Assembly (NCBI GenBank): GCA_902806205.1
Contig: CADCVR010000017.1
Location: forward strand, 1 to 36,029
DNA: 36,029 bases
Source: an uncultured Solirubrobacteraceae bacterium
GTDB taxonomy: Bacteria > Actinomycetota > Thermoleophilia > Solirubrobacterales > Solirubrobacteraceae
Direction of reading: 5' to 3'
In this document: piece after piece, positions 1-8,850 of the stretch
Position numbering within the stretch: position 1 is the stretch's first letter
Layout: every line of letters begins with the position of its first letter
The notes under the pieces: model-generated
Told to the model about the DNA's origin: nothing
The model's database searches: none
The model's input: only the letters and a program-made list of their open reading frames with translations
Made by a program: the position numbers and the translations under genes

Positions 1-9
1 GGGCCGACC

Positions 10-1864
10 CTATGGTTCGAAGCGCCCACCGAGGTGCTTGGCGAGGAATCTCTCGGCCGCGGCCGCAGAGCTCACTCGGTTTTCGGGCTTGACGAGCCCG
101 TGCCCTTCGTCGGGATACAGGAGGTATTCGTGGTCGATCCCCTTGTCTCGCATTGCGGCCACGATCTGCTCGCTCTCGGTGTGCTTGACGCGCGGGTCGT
201 TGACGCCGTGTTCCATGAGGATCGGGATGCGAATGGCGTCGACGCGCGACAGCGGCGAGCGTGACCAGAGAAACTCCGCCTCGGTCTCGGGGTCTCCCAC
301 CCGCTGGTGAAACTGCGCGACCATCGGCTCCCAGTAGGGCGGCACTGCCTCGATCAGGGTCTTCAGGTTCGAGGGGGCGGCGCGGGCAATCGCGCAGCTG
401 AACACCTCTGGAGTGAAGGTGGCGCCGACCAGCGCGGCGTAGCCGCCGTAGGAACCGCCCACGATCGCCACCCGCTCCCCGTCGGCCCAGCCTTTGGCCA
501 CCAGGAACTGGACGGCGTCGATCAGGTCCTCGTGCATCTTGCCGGCCCACTCCTTGTTGGCGGCGTTGAGGAAATCCTTGCCATACCCGGTCGAGCCTCG
601 GAAGTTCACCTGCGCGCAGAGATAGCCCCGGTTGGCGAGGAATTGCGCTTCTACCGAGTAGCCCCAGACGTCGCGGTGCCAGGGGCCGCCGTGAACGCAC
701 AGCACCGTCGGCAGGCGCTCTCGGGCGGTGCCGACGGGGAATGTGAGGTAGCCCTCGATCTCAAGGCCATCGCGGGCCGAGAACGCGAAGGGCTCCATGC
801 GCGCCAGCCGGTAGTCCGAGAGCGCCGGCCGATCGTGAAAGAGAAAGGTTGCCGCCCCCGCCTGACGGTCCCAGACGTAGTAGGACCCGGGGCCGTCGTC
901 GACGGAGAAGGAAACCAACCACCTACGGTCGGCGTGATCGCGCCCCGTGATGGCGAAGTCGCCGTTCTCGAGGGCGCGGATCCCGTCGATGTCGGCCTGG
1001 ATCGCCGGGTCTCGGACCCAGTGCTCGACGCGCGCCTTGACGACGCTCACGAGCTGCACCTCCCGGCTGTCGGGGTGCAGCGTCACCCCGGCGGCGACGT
1101 AGCGAGGTTCCTCCGCGAGGATCTCCATGCCGCCGCGGTCGAGGTCGAGGCGCAGCAGCCGGACCGTGTCGGCGCCGACGGAGGACAGCAGGTGCAGGCC
1201 GCGTCCATCGCCCGTGAAGCCCACCACGTGGGGTGCCCAGACCGTCCTGCGGGCCGACCGACAGCACCGTCGGCCACCCACCCTCTTCGGTGCCGGGCGG
1301 CCGGGCCAAGACGTCGACCCCGCCGTCGGGCCTGTGCCGCAGCGCTCCCCGGACCCGCAGCTCGGCGTCGGCCACCCACTGTGCGACCCCGAAGTTCACC
1401 GCGACCTTCTCCAGTGCGCCCGTCTGGAGATCGAGCTCGAAGACGTCGTGGAGGGCGGGGTGGTCCGGGTTCAGCGCCACGACCATCCGGGTCGGGAACC
1501 GCTTCTCGTAGGCGACGAACTGGACCTGTACCCCATCGAAAGGCGTCAGGTCCCGGCCGGCGCCGCTGTCGAGGTCCACGTCGTGGAGGCGCCAGTTCTC
1601 GTCGCCACCCTCGTCCTGCACGTAGAGGATCCGGCGGTTGTCGTGCGACCAGAAGAAGTGCCGGATCCCCCGGTCGGTGTCGTCGGTCACCGATCGGAAG
1701 CGGTCGGGTGGGGCGCCGATCTCCCCCACCCAGACGTTGAGCACACCGTCGCGCGGCGCGATGTAGGCGAGACAGGTGCCGTCGGGTGAGATGCGCGGCT
1801 GGGTCTTCTCGGGGTTTCCGAAGATGATCTCGCGCGGGATGAGCGCAGGCGGGTCGACGGCCAC
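10..1864 (-). pseudogene. S9 family prolyl oligopeptidase, interrupted by one frameshift
   Basis: This is a serine peptidase of the S9 prolyl-oligopeptidase/acylaminoacyl-peptidase group, which cleaves short peptides. The N-terminal half is a beta-propeller of WD-like blades (NPEKTQPRISPDG at its start). The C-terminal half is an alpha/beta hydrolase with the nucleophile motif GGSYGGY, an Asp in HGVNDPR and a His in DEGHG, so the triad is intact. The two halves lie in different frames. The reading frame must change between about 1228 and 1245, where G and C runs occur. The span of 1855 nt is 3n+1, which fits one extra base and a restored product of about 617 residues, the usual family length. 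I place the start at GTG 1864 because TAGGCT lies 8 nt upstream; another GTG is at 1888. Either a real mutation or a sequencing error could explain the shift. Confidence 0.85.
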
Positions 1865-1872
1865 GAAGCGGC

Positions 1873-1878
1873 AGCCTA
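1873..1878 (-). promoter_or_regulatory. Putative -10 element (TAGGCT) of a leaderless S9 peptidase transcript
   Basis: The hexamer TAGGCT on the minus strand matches TANNNT and lies 8 nt before the GTG at 1864. Transcription would then begin at or next to the start codon. No clear -35 box is visible. The same spacing recurs at seven other genes in the window. Confidence 0.5.
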
Positions 1879-2045
1879 CGCCGCGCACTCCCCGGCTTCT
1901 TGACGAGCGAAGGTCTTCGAGTCTGATCAGCCAGCCCGGCTCGCCTCCTGGTTCCCGGGTCGCTTCCGCTCCGCGCCCACCGCTGTGGTGCGGCGGGGGC
2001 TGCGCTCGCGCACTTCTCGCCGACCGCGAAGCGGGGCCCGCCGCC

Positions 2046-3293
2046 CTACTCCCGCCGGCGTGCGCGCCGGATGCTCGCGAGCCGCTCGGCCTGCTGGGGC
2101 TCCTTGCCCTCCGGCGCGTAGAACCGCGTGCCGGCCAGCGCCGCGGGGAGCAGATCCTGCCCTGACACGGACCCGGGCCGGTCGTGCGGGTAGTCGTAGC
2201 CCACGCCGCGGGCTCCGGGGAGCAAGGCCTCGGGCGGGGCCTGGACGCCGTGCTCGCGCACGTGCGCCCGCGCGGAGTTCAGCGCGGCGTAGGAGGCGTT
2301 GGACTTCGGGGCGCAGGCGAGGTAGGTCGCGCACTGCGCCAGCGTGTGGGCACCCTCGGGCATCCCGACGAGCTGCACCGCGTGCGACGCCGCCACGGCG
2401 ACCTGCAGGGCCTGGGGGGCGGCGTTGCCGATGTCCTCGCTGGCCAGGATGACCATGCGCCGCGCGATGAAGCGCGGATCCTCGCCGGCCTCGAGCATCA
2501 CCGCGAGGTAGTAGAGCGAGGCGTCGGGGTCCGAGCCTCGTGTCGCCTTGATCCAGGCCGAGATGAGGTCGTAGTGCGCGTCGCCCTTCTTGTCGTAGCG
2601 GACCGCGCGCCGCTGCAGCGCGTCCTCGGCCAGCGCGAGGGTCACGGGCCGCTCCGGATCGGTCGCGAGGGCCAGCTCCAGCGCTCCGAGCGCCGCGCGC
2701 GCGTCACCTCCCGTGCGGAGGCTGAGGAAGTCGAGGGCGTCGGCCTCGGCCCTCGCGCCGCCGAGCTCGGCCAGAGCCCGCTCGAGCAGCACGCGCACGT
2801 GGGCCGGCTCGAGCGCTCGCAGCTCGTAGAGCGCACACCGCGACAGCAGCGCGGCGTTGACCTCGAAGCTCGGGTTCTCCGTGGTGGCGCCGATCAGCGT
2901 CACCAGGCCGGCCTCGACCGCGGGAAGCAGCGCGTCCTGCTGGGCCTTGTTGAAGCGGTGGATCTCGTCGAGGAAGAAGACCGTGGCGCCCGGGCGGTGG
3001 CGCGCGCGCTCGATCACGGCTCGCACCTCCGCGCGCCCCGCGTCGACCGCCGAGAGCTCCTCGAACGCCGCCTCGGCGCCCGTGGCCACCAGCCGCGCCA
3101 GCGTCGTCTTGCCCGTGCCGGGCGGGCCGTGGAGGATCATCGAGTGCGGGCGACCCGACTCGATGGCGGCCCGCAGCGCCGATCGCTCGCCGAGCAGATG
3201 CTCCTGCCCGACGACGTCCTGGAGCGTCGCGGGTCGCAGGCGCGCCGCCAGCGGCGCCGGGCGGGCGGGGGCCGGATCGAAGAGGTGGTCCAC
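2046..3293 (-). CDS. rarA: RarA/MgsA-type replication-associated recombination AAA+ ATPase
   Basis: RarA (MgsA, related to eukaryotic WRNIP1) is a clamp-loader-like AAA+ ATPase that acts at stalled replication forks. The predicted 415-aa product has Walker A GPPGTGKT (residues 56-63), Walker B with [10 protein letters not shown] (about 107-116), sensor [10 protein letters not shown] (136-145) and an arginine-finger SRC motif near 152. The C-terminal MgsA tetramerisation region follows ([31 protein letters not shown]). I chose GTG 3293 because the family begins close to [18 protein letters not shown]; the open frame continues upstream but that sequence lies over livF and is not family-like. 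The gene is divergent from livF with about 100 bp between them. About 180 bp separate its stop from the S9 peptidase, and I see no gene there. Confidence 0.93.
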   Translation of the reverse strand: MDHLFDPAPARPAPLAARLRPATLQDVVGQEHLLGERSALRAAIESGRPHSMILHGPPGTGKTTLARLVATGAEAAFEELSAVDAGRAEVRAVIERARHRPGATVFFLDEIHRFNKAQQDALLPAVEAGLVTLIGATTENPSFEVNAALLSRCALYELRALEPAHVRVLLERALAELGGARAEADALDFLSLRTGGDARAALGALELALATDPERPVTLALAEDALQRRAVRYDKKGDAHYDLISAWIKATRGSDPDASLYYLAVMLEAGEDPRFIARRMVILASEDIGNAAPQALQVAVAASHAVQLVGMPEGAHTLAQCATYLACAPKSNASYAALNSARAHVREHGVQAPPEALLPGARGVGYDYPHDRPGSVSGQDLLPAALAGTRFYAPEGKEPQQAERLASIRRARRRE

Positions 3294-3342
3294 GCCACCA
3301 TGGTGACCGGACCTGACGGCGCCGCGCCATCCCGCCCCTCTC

Positions 3343-3390
3343 TTGACACGCTGTCGGGCAAGTGTGCGAGGGTCGTCGGGGATAGGAGGA
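3343..3390 (+). promoter_or_regulatory. livF upstream region: TTGACA -35-like box and strong Shine-Dalgarno
   Basis: TTGACA at 3343-3348 is a perfect -35-like hexamer in the rarA/livF divergent gap, but I see no good -10 at 16-18 nt downstream. AGGAGGA at 3384-3390 is an almost ideal ribosome binding site, 5 nt before ATG 3396, and it fixes the livF start. Unlike many single genes here, this operon appears to have a leader. Confidence 0.45.
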
Positions 3391-3395
3391 CTCGG

Positions 3396-4226
3396 ATGGC
3401 ATCCACCCGCTCGGCGCCGGACCCCGGCGTAGAGATGCTCGCGGTACGCAACCTGGAGGTGGTCTACGACGATCTCGTGCTCGTGCTGCGCGGGGTCTCG
3501 CTCACGGTCGCCGACGGTGAGATCGTCGCGCTGCTCGGAGCCAACGGGGCGGGCAAGACGACGCTCCTGCGTGCCATCACGGGCCTCCTGGACATTCACC
3601 GGGGCAAGGTGACGAAGGGCGGCGTGGCCCTGCAAGGCACCCCGATCGAGAAGCTCGACGCTCCCGCGATCGTGCGCCGCGGCATCGCCCAGGTCATGGA
3701 GGGCCGGCGGATCTTCTCCGAGCTCACCGTGGAGGAGAACCTGCGCACGGGCGCCTACACGCGCAAGGGCCGCGGCGAGATCGCGGAGGGCTACGCGCGG
3801 GTGCTCGACCTCTTCCCGGTGCTCAAGGACCGGCGCTCCTCCACGGCCGGCTACCTCTCGGGGGGCGAGCAGCAGATGGTCGCGATGGGCCGCGCGCTGA
3901 TGGCGGCGCCGAAGCTGTTGCTGCTCGACGAGCCGTCGCTGGGCCTGGCCCCGAAGATCGTGGAGCAGATCCGGGACATCATCGTCGAGGTCAACCGGCA
4001 GAAGACCAGCGTGCTGCTCGTCGAGCAGAACGCGCAGATGGCGCTCGGGATCTCCACCCGGGGCTATGTCATGGAGACGGGCAGGATCGTCAAGGACGGC
4101 CCGGCCGCGGCGCTGCTCGCCGACGAGGACATCAAGGAGTTCTACCTCGGCATCACCGGCGACACGGGCCGCAAGTCCTTTCGCGAGGTCAAGAGCTACC
4201 GGCGCAAGAAGCGGTGGGCGGCCTGA
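3396..4226 (+). CDS. livF: Branched-chain-type amino acid ABC transporter ATPase LivF
   Basis: This is one of two ATPase subunits of a HAAT/liv-type ABC importer on the cytoplasmic face. The 276-aa product has Walker A GANGAGKTT (48-56), signature LSGGEQQ (154-160), Walker B LLLLDEP (about 174-180) and the H-loop region replaced by LLVEQN, all typical of LivF. It starts at ATG 3396 behind a strong ribosome binding site. The last 13 nt overlap livG, so the two are probably translationally coupled. It is the first gene of the operon livF-livG-ligase-livH-livM-livK. Liv-type transporters carry branched amino acids but also amides, aromatic acids and other carboxylates; the adjacent CoA ligase suggests a carboxylic acid here. 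Confidence 0.95.
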   Translation: MASTRSAPDPGVEMLAVRNLEVVYDDLVLVLRGVSLTVADGEIVALLGANGAGKTTLLRAITGLLDIHRGKVTKGGVALQGTPIEKLDAPAIVRRGIAQVMEGRRIFSELTVEENLRTGAYTRKGRGEIAEGYARVLDLFPVLKDRRSSTAGYLSGGEQQMVAMGRALMAAPKLLLLDEPSLGLAPKIVEQIRDIIVEVNRQKTSVLLVEQNAQMALGISTRGYVMETGRIVKDGPAAALLADEDIKEFYLGITGDTGRKSFREVKSYRRKKRWAA

Positions 4227-5047
4227 CCGGGGAGGTCGCCCCGCTTCCCGTGGCCGGCCACGAGCGGCCCGGGCCGAGCGAGCCCGCGCTGCTGGAGGTC
4301 ACCGACCTCGGCCTGCGCTTCGGCGGGGTCAAGGCGCTCGACGGCGTGACGTTCGACGTGCGCCGGGGCGAGCTGTTCGCGGTGATCGGACCCAACGGGG
4401 CGGGCAAGACGTCGATCTTCAACTGCATCAACGGGGTCTACCGCCCCCAGCGCGGCACGATGACCCTCGAAGGCACCGACCTGACCAAGAAGGGCCCCGC
4501 GGAGATCGCCGGGCTCGGGGTCTCGCGCACCTTCCAGAACCTCGGGCTGTTCGAGAACCTCTCCGTGGTCGACAACCTCATGCTCGGGCGCCACCACCTC
4601 ATGCGGACGGGGTTCCTGGCGGGGATGGCCTGGTGGGGCCGCGCCAAACGCGAGGAGATCGAGCACCGGGAGGCCGTCGAGCGCGTCATCGAGCTGCTCG
4701 AGCTCGAGCCGTTCCGGCGCCAGCCCGCCGGCAAGCTGCCTTACGGCGTGCAGAAGCGCCTCGAGCTCGGCCGGGCGATCGCGATGGAGCCCAACCTGCT
4801 GCTGCTCGACGAGCCCGTCGCGGGTATGAACCTCGAGGAATCCGAGGACATGGCGCGCCACATCCTCGACGTGCGCGACCGGCTCAACCTCGCGATGATC
4901 CTCGTCGAGCACCAGATGGCGCTCGTCATGGACCTCGCCGACCGCGTGATGGCCATGGACTTCGGCGTGCCGATCACCGTCGGAACGCCGGAGCAGGTCC
5001 AGGGCGACCAGCGCGTCATCGACGCCTACCTCGGGGCCGCCGCGTGA
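4214..5047 (+). CDS. livG: Branched-chain-type amino acid ABC transporter ATPase LivG
   Basis: This is the second ATPase of the liv-type importer. The predicted 277-aa protein has Walker A GPNGAGKTS (59-67), the Q-loop in SRTFQNLGLF, and Walker B LLLLDEP (195-201) followed by AGMN, as is characteristic of LivG. The signature reads LPYGVQKRLE (175-184) instead of LSGGQ, a known LivG variant. The first 25 or so residues are a variable extension before the ABC core. The start is GTG 4214, inside the end of livF, and the stop overlaps the ligase GTG in the tetranucleotide GTGA. Confidence 0.95.
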   Translation: MGGLTGEVAPLPVAGHERPGPSEPALLEVTDLGLRFGGVKALDGVTFDVRRGELFAVIGPNGAGKTSIFNCINGVYRPQRGTMTLEGTDLTKKGPAEIAGLGVSRTFQNLGLFENLSVVDNLMLGRHHLMRTGFLAGMAWWGRAKREEIEHREAVERVIELLELEPFRRQPAGKLPYGVQKRLELGRAIAMEPNLLLLDEPVAGMNLEESEDMARHILDVRDRLNLAMILVEHQMALVMDLADRVMAMDFGVPITVGTPEQVQGDQRVIDAYLGAAA

Positions 5048-6804
5048 GCAGCGCCGCTTCGCTTCCCGGGCACCTCCTGCGCCACGCCGCCGAGCGCCCG
5101 GGCGCCGTCGCGCTGCGCGACAAGCACCTGGGCCGCTGGCGCGAGACGACGTGGAAGGCCTACGCCGAGCGGGTGGCCCGCGCCGCGGGCGGGCTGCGCG
5201 CGCTGGGCGTCGCGCCGGGCGACCGCGTGGCCGTCCACGCCGAGAACCGGGTGGAGTGGGTGATCGCGGACCTCGCCGTGCAGGCCATCGGCGCCATCAC
5301 GGTCGGGATCTACCCCACGAGCCCCGCGGCCGAGGTGGAGCACGTGCTCGCGCAGTCGGGCGCGAAGGTGCTCGTGGCCGAGGACGAGGAGCAGCTCGAC
5401 AAGGCCCTCGCCGTCCGCGGCGGCGTGCCCGAGGTCGAGCGGCTAGTCGTCATGGATCCTCGCGGCGTGCGCGAGGAAGGGGTCGTCCTGTGGGCCGACG
5501 TGGAGGCCGGCGATCCGATCGACCTGGAGGCCGCCGTGGCCGCGCTGGAGCCGGGCGCTCCCGCGATCATCGTCTACACGAGCGGGACGACGGGCCCGCC
5601 GAAGGGAGCGATGATCACCCACGCGAACCTCGTCTACGCGGGAGCGGCGTCGGGCAAGGCGTTTGCGACCGGGCCTCAGGACTCGAGCCTGAGCTACCTG
5701 CCGCTCTCCCACATCGCCGAGCGCTTGTTCAGCGTCGTCGGCGCCGTTCACGCGGGCTACGCCGTGCACTTCGGCGAGGGCCCGGAGACGTTCCCGCAGG
5801 ATCTCCGCGAGGTGCAGCCGACGCTCTTCCTCGGGGTCCCGCGCGTGTGGGAGAAGATGCTCGCGGGCGTCGAGGTGCGCATGGCCGACGCGACGCGGCT
5901 CAAGCGGACGGTGTACCGCGCGGCGCTCAAGCACGGCCGCGCCCAGGCCGCGGGGCGGATGAGGGGCGCGGCGCCCGATCTGGCCGACCGCGTGTGGGGC
6001 GCCGTCCTGTACCGCCCGCTGCGCGAGAAGCTGGGGCTCCTGCGGGTCCGCGCCGCGATCTCGGGCGCCGCGCCGATCGCGCCGCAGGTGCTCGAGTTCT
6101 TCTGGGCGCTCGGGGTCCCGATCCGGGAGGGCTACGCGATGACGGAGAACACCGCGACGTGCACCTACACGCCCGCGGGCGACGTGCGCATCGGGTGGGT
6201 CGGCCCGGCCCTGGAGGGCGTGGAGCTCAAGCTCGACGACGGGGAGATCCTCACCCGCTCTCCCGGCGTCTTCGCGGGCTACTGGAAGAACCCGGAGGCG
6301 ACCGCCGCGGCCGTGGATGAGGAGGGATGGCTGCACACGGGCGACGTCGGGGTTCTCTCCCCGGACGGGTTCCTCAAGATCACCGACCGCAAGAAGGACA
6401 TTCTGATCACGGCGGGCGGCAAGAACATCGCCCCGAGCGAGATCGAGAACCGGCTGAAGGTCTCGCCGTACGTCCGCGAGGCGATCGTGCTCGGCGACGG
6501 CCGCAAGCACCTCGCGGCGCTGATCGGGATCGAGGGGGACACCGTCAGCGACTGGGCGGCCCGCCAGAACCTCGGCTTCACGACTTACGCCGACCTTGCG
6601 GGCAAGGCCGAAGTCCGCGGGCTCGTGCAGGCGTGGGTCGACGAGGTCAACGCAGACCTCGCGCCACCCGAGCAGGTCAAGAACTTCACCGTCCTGCCCA
6701 AGGAGCTCGACCACCAGGACGGCGAGCTGACCGCCACCCAGAAGGTCAAGCGCTCCGCGATCGCCGCGCAGTTCTCCGACGAGGTCGAGGCGCTGTACGC
6801 GTGA
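5044..6804 (+). CDS. AMP-dependent acyl-CoA ligase (FAA1/long-chain type) within the liv operon
   Basis: This enzyme activates a carboxylic acid to its CoA thioester through an acyl-adenylate. The 586-aa product has the P-loop YTSGTTGPPKG (178-188), GYAMTEN (363-369), the adenylate motif HTGD (431-434), DRKKDILITAGGKNIAPSE (448-466) and a C-terminal QKVKR stretch with the expected catalytic Lys. The closest general group is COG1022 long-chain acyl-CoA synthetases. The start GTG 5044 and the stop overlap both neighbours by 4 bp (GTGA), so it is co-translated with the transporter. I infer that the substrate is what LivFGHMK brings in. Chain length and whether it is fatty, aromatic or dicarboxylic cannot be read from the sequence. 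Confidence 0.93.
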   Translation: MSSAASLPGHLLRHAAERPGAVALRDKHLGRWRETTWKAYAERVARAAGGLRALGVAPGDRVAVHAENRVEWVIADLAVQAIGAITVGIYPTSPAAEVEHVLAQSGAKVLVAEDEEQLDKALAVRGGVPEVERLVVMDPRGVREEGVVLWADVEAGDPIDLEAAVAALEPGAPAIIVYTSGTTGPPKGAMITHANLVYAGAASGKAFATGPQDSSLSYLPLSHIAERLFSVVGAVHAGYAVHFGEGPETFPQDLREVQPTLFLGVPRVWEKMLAGVEVRMADATRLKRTVYRAALKHGRAQAAGRMRGAAPDLADRVWGAVLYRPLREKLGLLRVRAAISGAAPIAPQVLEFFWALGVPIREGYAMTENTATCTYTPAGDVRIGWVGPALEGVELKLDDGEILTRSPGVFAGYWKNPEATAAAVDEEGWLHTGDVGVLSPDGFLKITDRKKDILITAGGKNIAPSEIENRLKVSPYVREAIVLGDGRKHLAALIGIEGDTVSDWAARQNLGFTTYADLAGKAEVRGLVQAWVDEVNADLAPPEQVKNFTVLPKELDHQDGELTATQKVKRSAIAAQFSDEVEALYA

Positions 6805-7697
6805 GCGAGTTCCTGCAGCTGTGCTTCAACGGCACCGCGCTCGGCGCGCGCTACGCGCTCGTGGCGCTCGGCTTCGTGATCATCTATCGCGCGACGGGCG
6901 TGATCAACTTCGCCCAGGGCGGGCTGCTGGCCCTCGGGGCCTACCTCGCCTACGCGCTGAACGACACCGCGGCGCTGCCGTTCGCCCTCGCGGTGATCGG
7001 CGCGGTGATCGCCTCGGGGCTGATCGGTGCCGCCACGGAGCGGGTGGTGCTGCGCAAGATGGTCGGCCAGCCCGTGTTCGCCGTGGTCATGGTCACGATC
7101 GGGATGCTCTTCATCCTCGAGCAGACGATCACCTCGATCTGGGGCTTCGAGGCGCTGAACCTCGGCGACCCGTGGGGGGTGCAGATCGTCCGGGCCGGCG
7201 ACGTCGTGCTCGCCCAGCGCGACCTCTGGACCATCGGGATCGCCGGGGCCGTGCTCGCGGCGTTCTTCGCGTTCTTCCGCTTCTCGAAGCTCGGAGTCGC
7301 CATGCGCGCGACCGCGTTCGACCAAGAGGCCGCCCTGGCGCAGGGCATCTCGGCCCGGCGGGTCTTCGCGGTCTCCTGGGGGATCTCGGGCGCCCTGGCC
7401 TGCCTGGCCGGGGTGACCCTCGCGGCGGGGCCCGCGGCGCTCTCGCCCGGAATCGGCGCGGTCGCGCTGATCGCGTTCCCGGCGATGATCGTCGGCGGAC
7501 TGGATTCCCCGGTCGGAGCGGTGCTCGGCGGCCTGATCATCGGCATCACCCAGGCGCTCACCACGGGCTACCAGGAGGACCTGTTCGGGTGGGCGGGCGC
7601 GAACTTCGCCGCGGTGATGCCCTACGTCGTGATGGTGCTCATCCTGCTCGTGCGGCCCTACGGGTTGTTCGGCACCCGGGAGGTGCGACGGATTTGA
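6801..7697 (+). CDS. livH: Branched-chain-type amino acid ABC transporter permease LivH
   Basis: LivH is one of the two membrane-spanning permease subunits. The 298-aa sequence is strongly hydrophobic with about eight predicted membrane segments. It starts with the family-typical pattern (ALVALGFVIIYRATGVINFA) and carries the permease loop RATAFDQEAALAQGIS, which contacts the ATPases. The C-terminal VRPYGLFGTREVRR is also typical. The start is GTG 6801, overlapping the ligase stop as GTGA. The stop TGA (7695-7697) overlaps a TTG that is the probable livM start. Confidence 0.94.
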   Translation: MSEFLQLCFNGTALGARYALVALGFVIIYRATGVINFAQGGLLALGAYLAYALNDTAALPFALAVIGAVIASGLIGAATERVVLRKMVGQPVFAVVMVTIGMLFILEQTITSIWGFEALNLGDPWGVQIVRAGDVVLAQRDLWTIGIAGAVLAAFFAFFRFSKLGVAMRATAFDQEAALAQGISARRVFAVSWGISGALACLAGVTLAAGPAALSPGIGAVALIAFPAMIVGGLDSPVGAVLGGLIIGITQALTTGYQEDLFGWAGANFAAVMPYVVMVLILLVRPYGLFGTREVRRI

Positions 7698-8812
7698 GCT
7701 TTCGCCGCACGCCCCGGGTGCACGGCCTGATGACCCGGAGCTACGCCGACGACCTGCGGCTGTTCGGCTCGGGGAAGGCGAAGCTCGGGCTGCTCGCCCT
7801 CGTGCTCGCCTACCTCGGGCTGCCGTTCTTCCTGACCAGCGACTTCTGGCTCTCCGTGCTCGACTACGCCGGCATCGCGGCTATCGGGGCGCTCGGACTG
7901 AACCTGCTGACGGGCTACACGGGTCAGGTCTCGCTGGGCCACGCGTTCTTCATCGGCCTCGGCGCCTACGCGGCGGCGCAGCTCGGCGGCCCGGACGCGC
8001 TGAACCTTCCCCTGCCGCTCTGGCTGCTCGGCGCGGCCGTCTTCGGGGTGCTCGTCGGGGCGCTCATCGGCCCCTTCGCCCTGCGCCTGCGGGGCAACTA
8101 CCTCGCGATCGTGACCCTCGGGCTGATCTTCCTGGGAGAGCATCTCTTCCGCAACCTCAAGGAAGTCACGGGTGGCAACTCGGGGACGAACGTGGACACC
8201 ACCGCGACCCTCGGCGGCCTGGACTTCAAGGATCTCGCGCTCCTGGGGGAGAACTTCTCCTTCAACCAGGGCTACTTCTGGCTCATCTGGGGCCTCGTCG
8301 GCCTCGTCGCGCTGCTGGTCAAGAACCTCGTCCGGACCCGCCCAGGCCGCGCGCTGCAGGCCGTGCGCGACCGCGACGTCGCCGCGGAAGTCGTCGGAGT
8401 GCAGCTCGGGCGCTATAAGGTCGGGGCGTTCGCGGTCAGCTCGGGGCTCGCCGCGCTGGCCGGCGCGCTGCTGGGCTCCTACCAGCAGTTCGTCTCGCCC
8501 GACGAGTTCAGCCTGTTCCTGTCGATCCAGTACATCGCGATCATCATCGTCGGCGGCGTCGGGACGGTCTTCGGCTCGATCGTCGGCGCGCTCGTGCTCG
8601 GCGGGCTGCCCGGGCTGATCGACAAGTACTCCGCGTCGATTCCCGGGGTCTCGACGGGCTCCGGCGACAGCGGGTTCATCTCGGTCTTCTCGCTCAACCA
8701 GGCCATCTTCGGCCTGTTGATCGTTCTCTTCCTCGTCTTCGAGCCCCGCGGCCTGGCCGCGGTGTGGCTGCGGGTAAAGGCGTACTTCAAGGCGTGGCCG
8801 TTCTCGTACTGA
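7694..8812 (+). CDS. livM: Branched-chain-type amino acid ABC transporter permease LivM
   Basis: LivM is the second permease subunit. The product (372 aa from TTG 7694) has many hydrophobic segments and family motifs: GLNLLTGYTGQVSLGHAFFI, FALRLRGNYLAIVTLG, GRALQAVRDRDVAAEVVG and IIIVGGVGTVFGSIVGA. I prefer the TTG at 7694 because it recreates the 4-bp overlap used by its neighbours and gives an N-terminus ending in TRSYADDLRLF, which resembles other LivM proteins. ATG 7730 would shorten it by 12 residues. The last residues FEPRGLAAVWLRVKAYFKAWPFSY are typical of LivM ends. Confidence 0.93.
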   Translation: MSFRRTPRVHGLMTRSYADDLRLFGSGKAKLGLLALVLAYLGLPFFLTSDFWLSVLDYAGIAAIGALGLNLLTGYTGQVSLGHAFFIGLGAYAAAQLGGPDALNLPLPLWLLGAAVFGVLVGALIGPFALRLRGNYLAIVTLGLIFLGEHLFRNLKEVTGGNSGTNVDTTATLGGLDFKDLALLGENFSFNQGYFWLIWGLVGLVALLVKNLVRTRPGRALQAVRDRDVAAEVVGVQLGRYKVGAFAVSSGLAALAGALLGSYQQFVSPDEFSLFLSIQYIAIIIVGGVGTVFGSIVGALVLGGLPGLIDKYSASIPGVSTGSGDSGFISVFSLNQAIFGLLIVLFLVFEPRGLAAVWLRVKAYFKAWPFSY

Positions 8813-8850
8813 CGTGGTGGCCGTGGGTCAAACAAGATGAGGAGATGCAC

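Noticed and set aside
307-1740. Long plus-strand open frame (477 codons) opposite the S9 peptidase
   Set aside because: It is His/Arg/Gly/Pro-rich, has no family pattern and mirrors the peptidase on the other strand; a GC-rich shadow frame.
2184-3395. Upstream part of the open frame containing livF
   Set aside because: It lies opposite rarA and is Arg/Gly/Leu-rich; the strong ribosome binding site at 3384-3390 places the livF start at 3396.
5443-6714. Minus-strand open frame of 423 codons opposite the acyl-CoA ligase
   Set aside because: No recognisable domain, composition typical of antisense frames in high-GC DNA.
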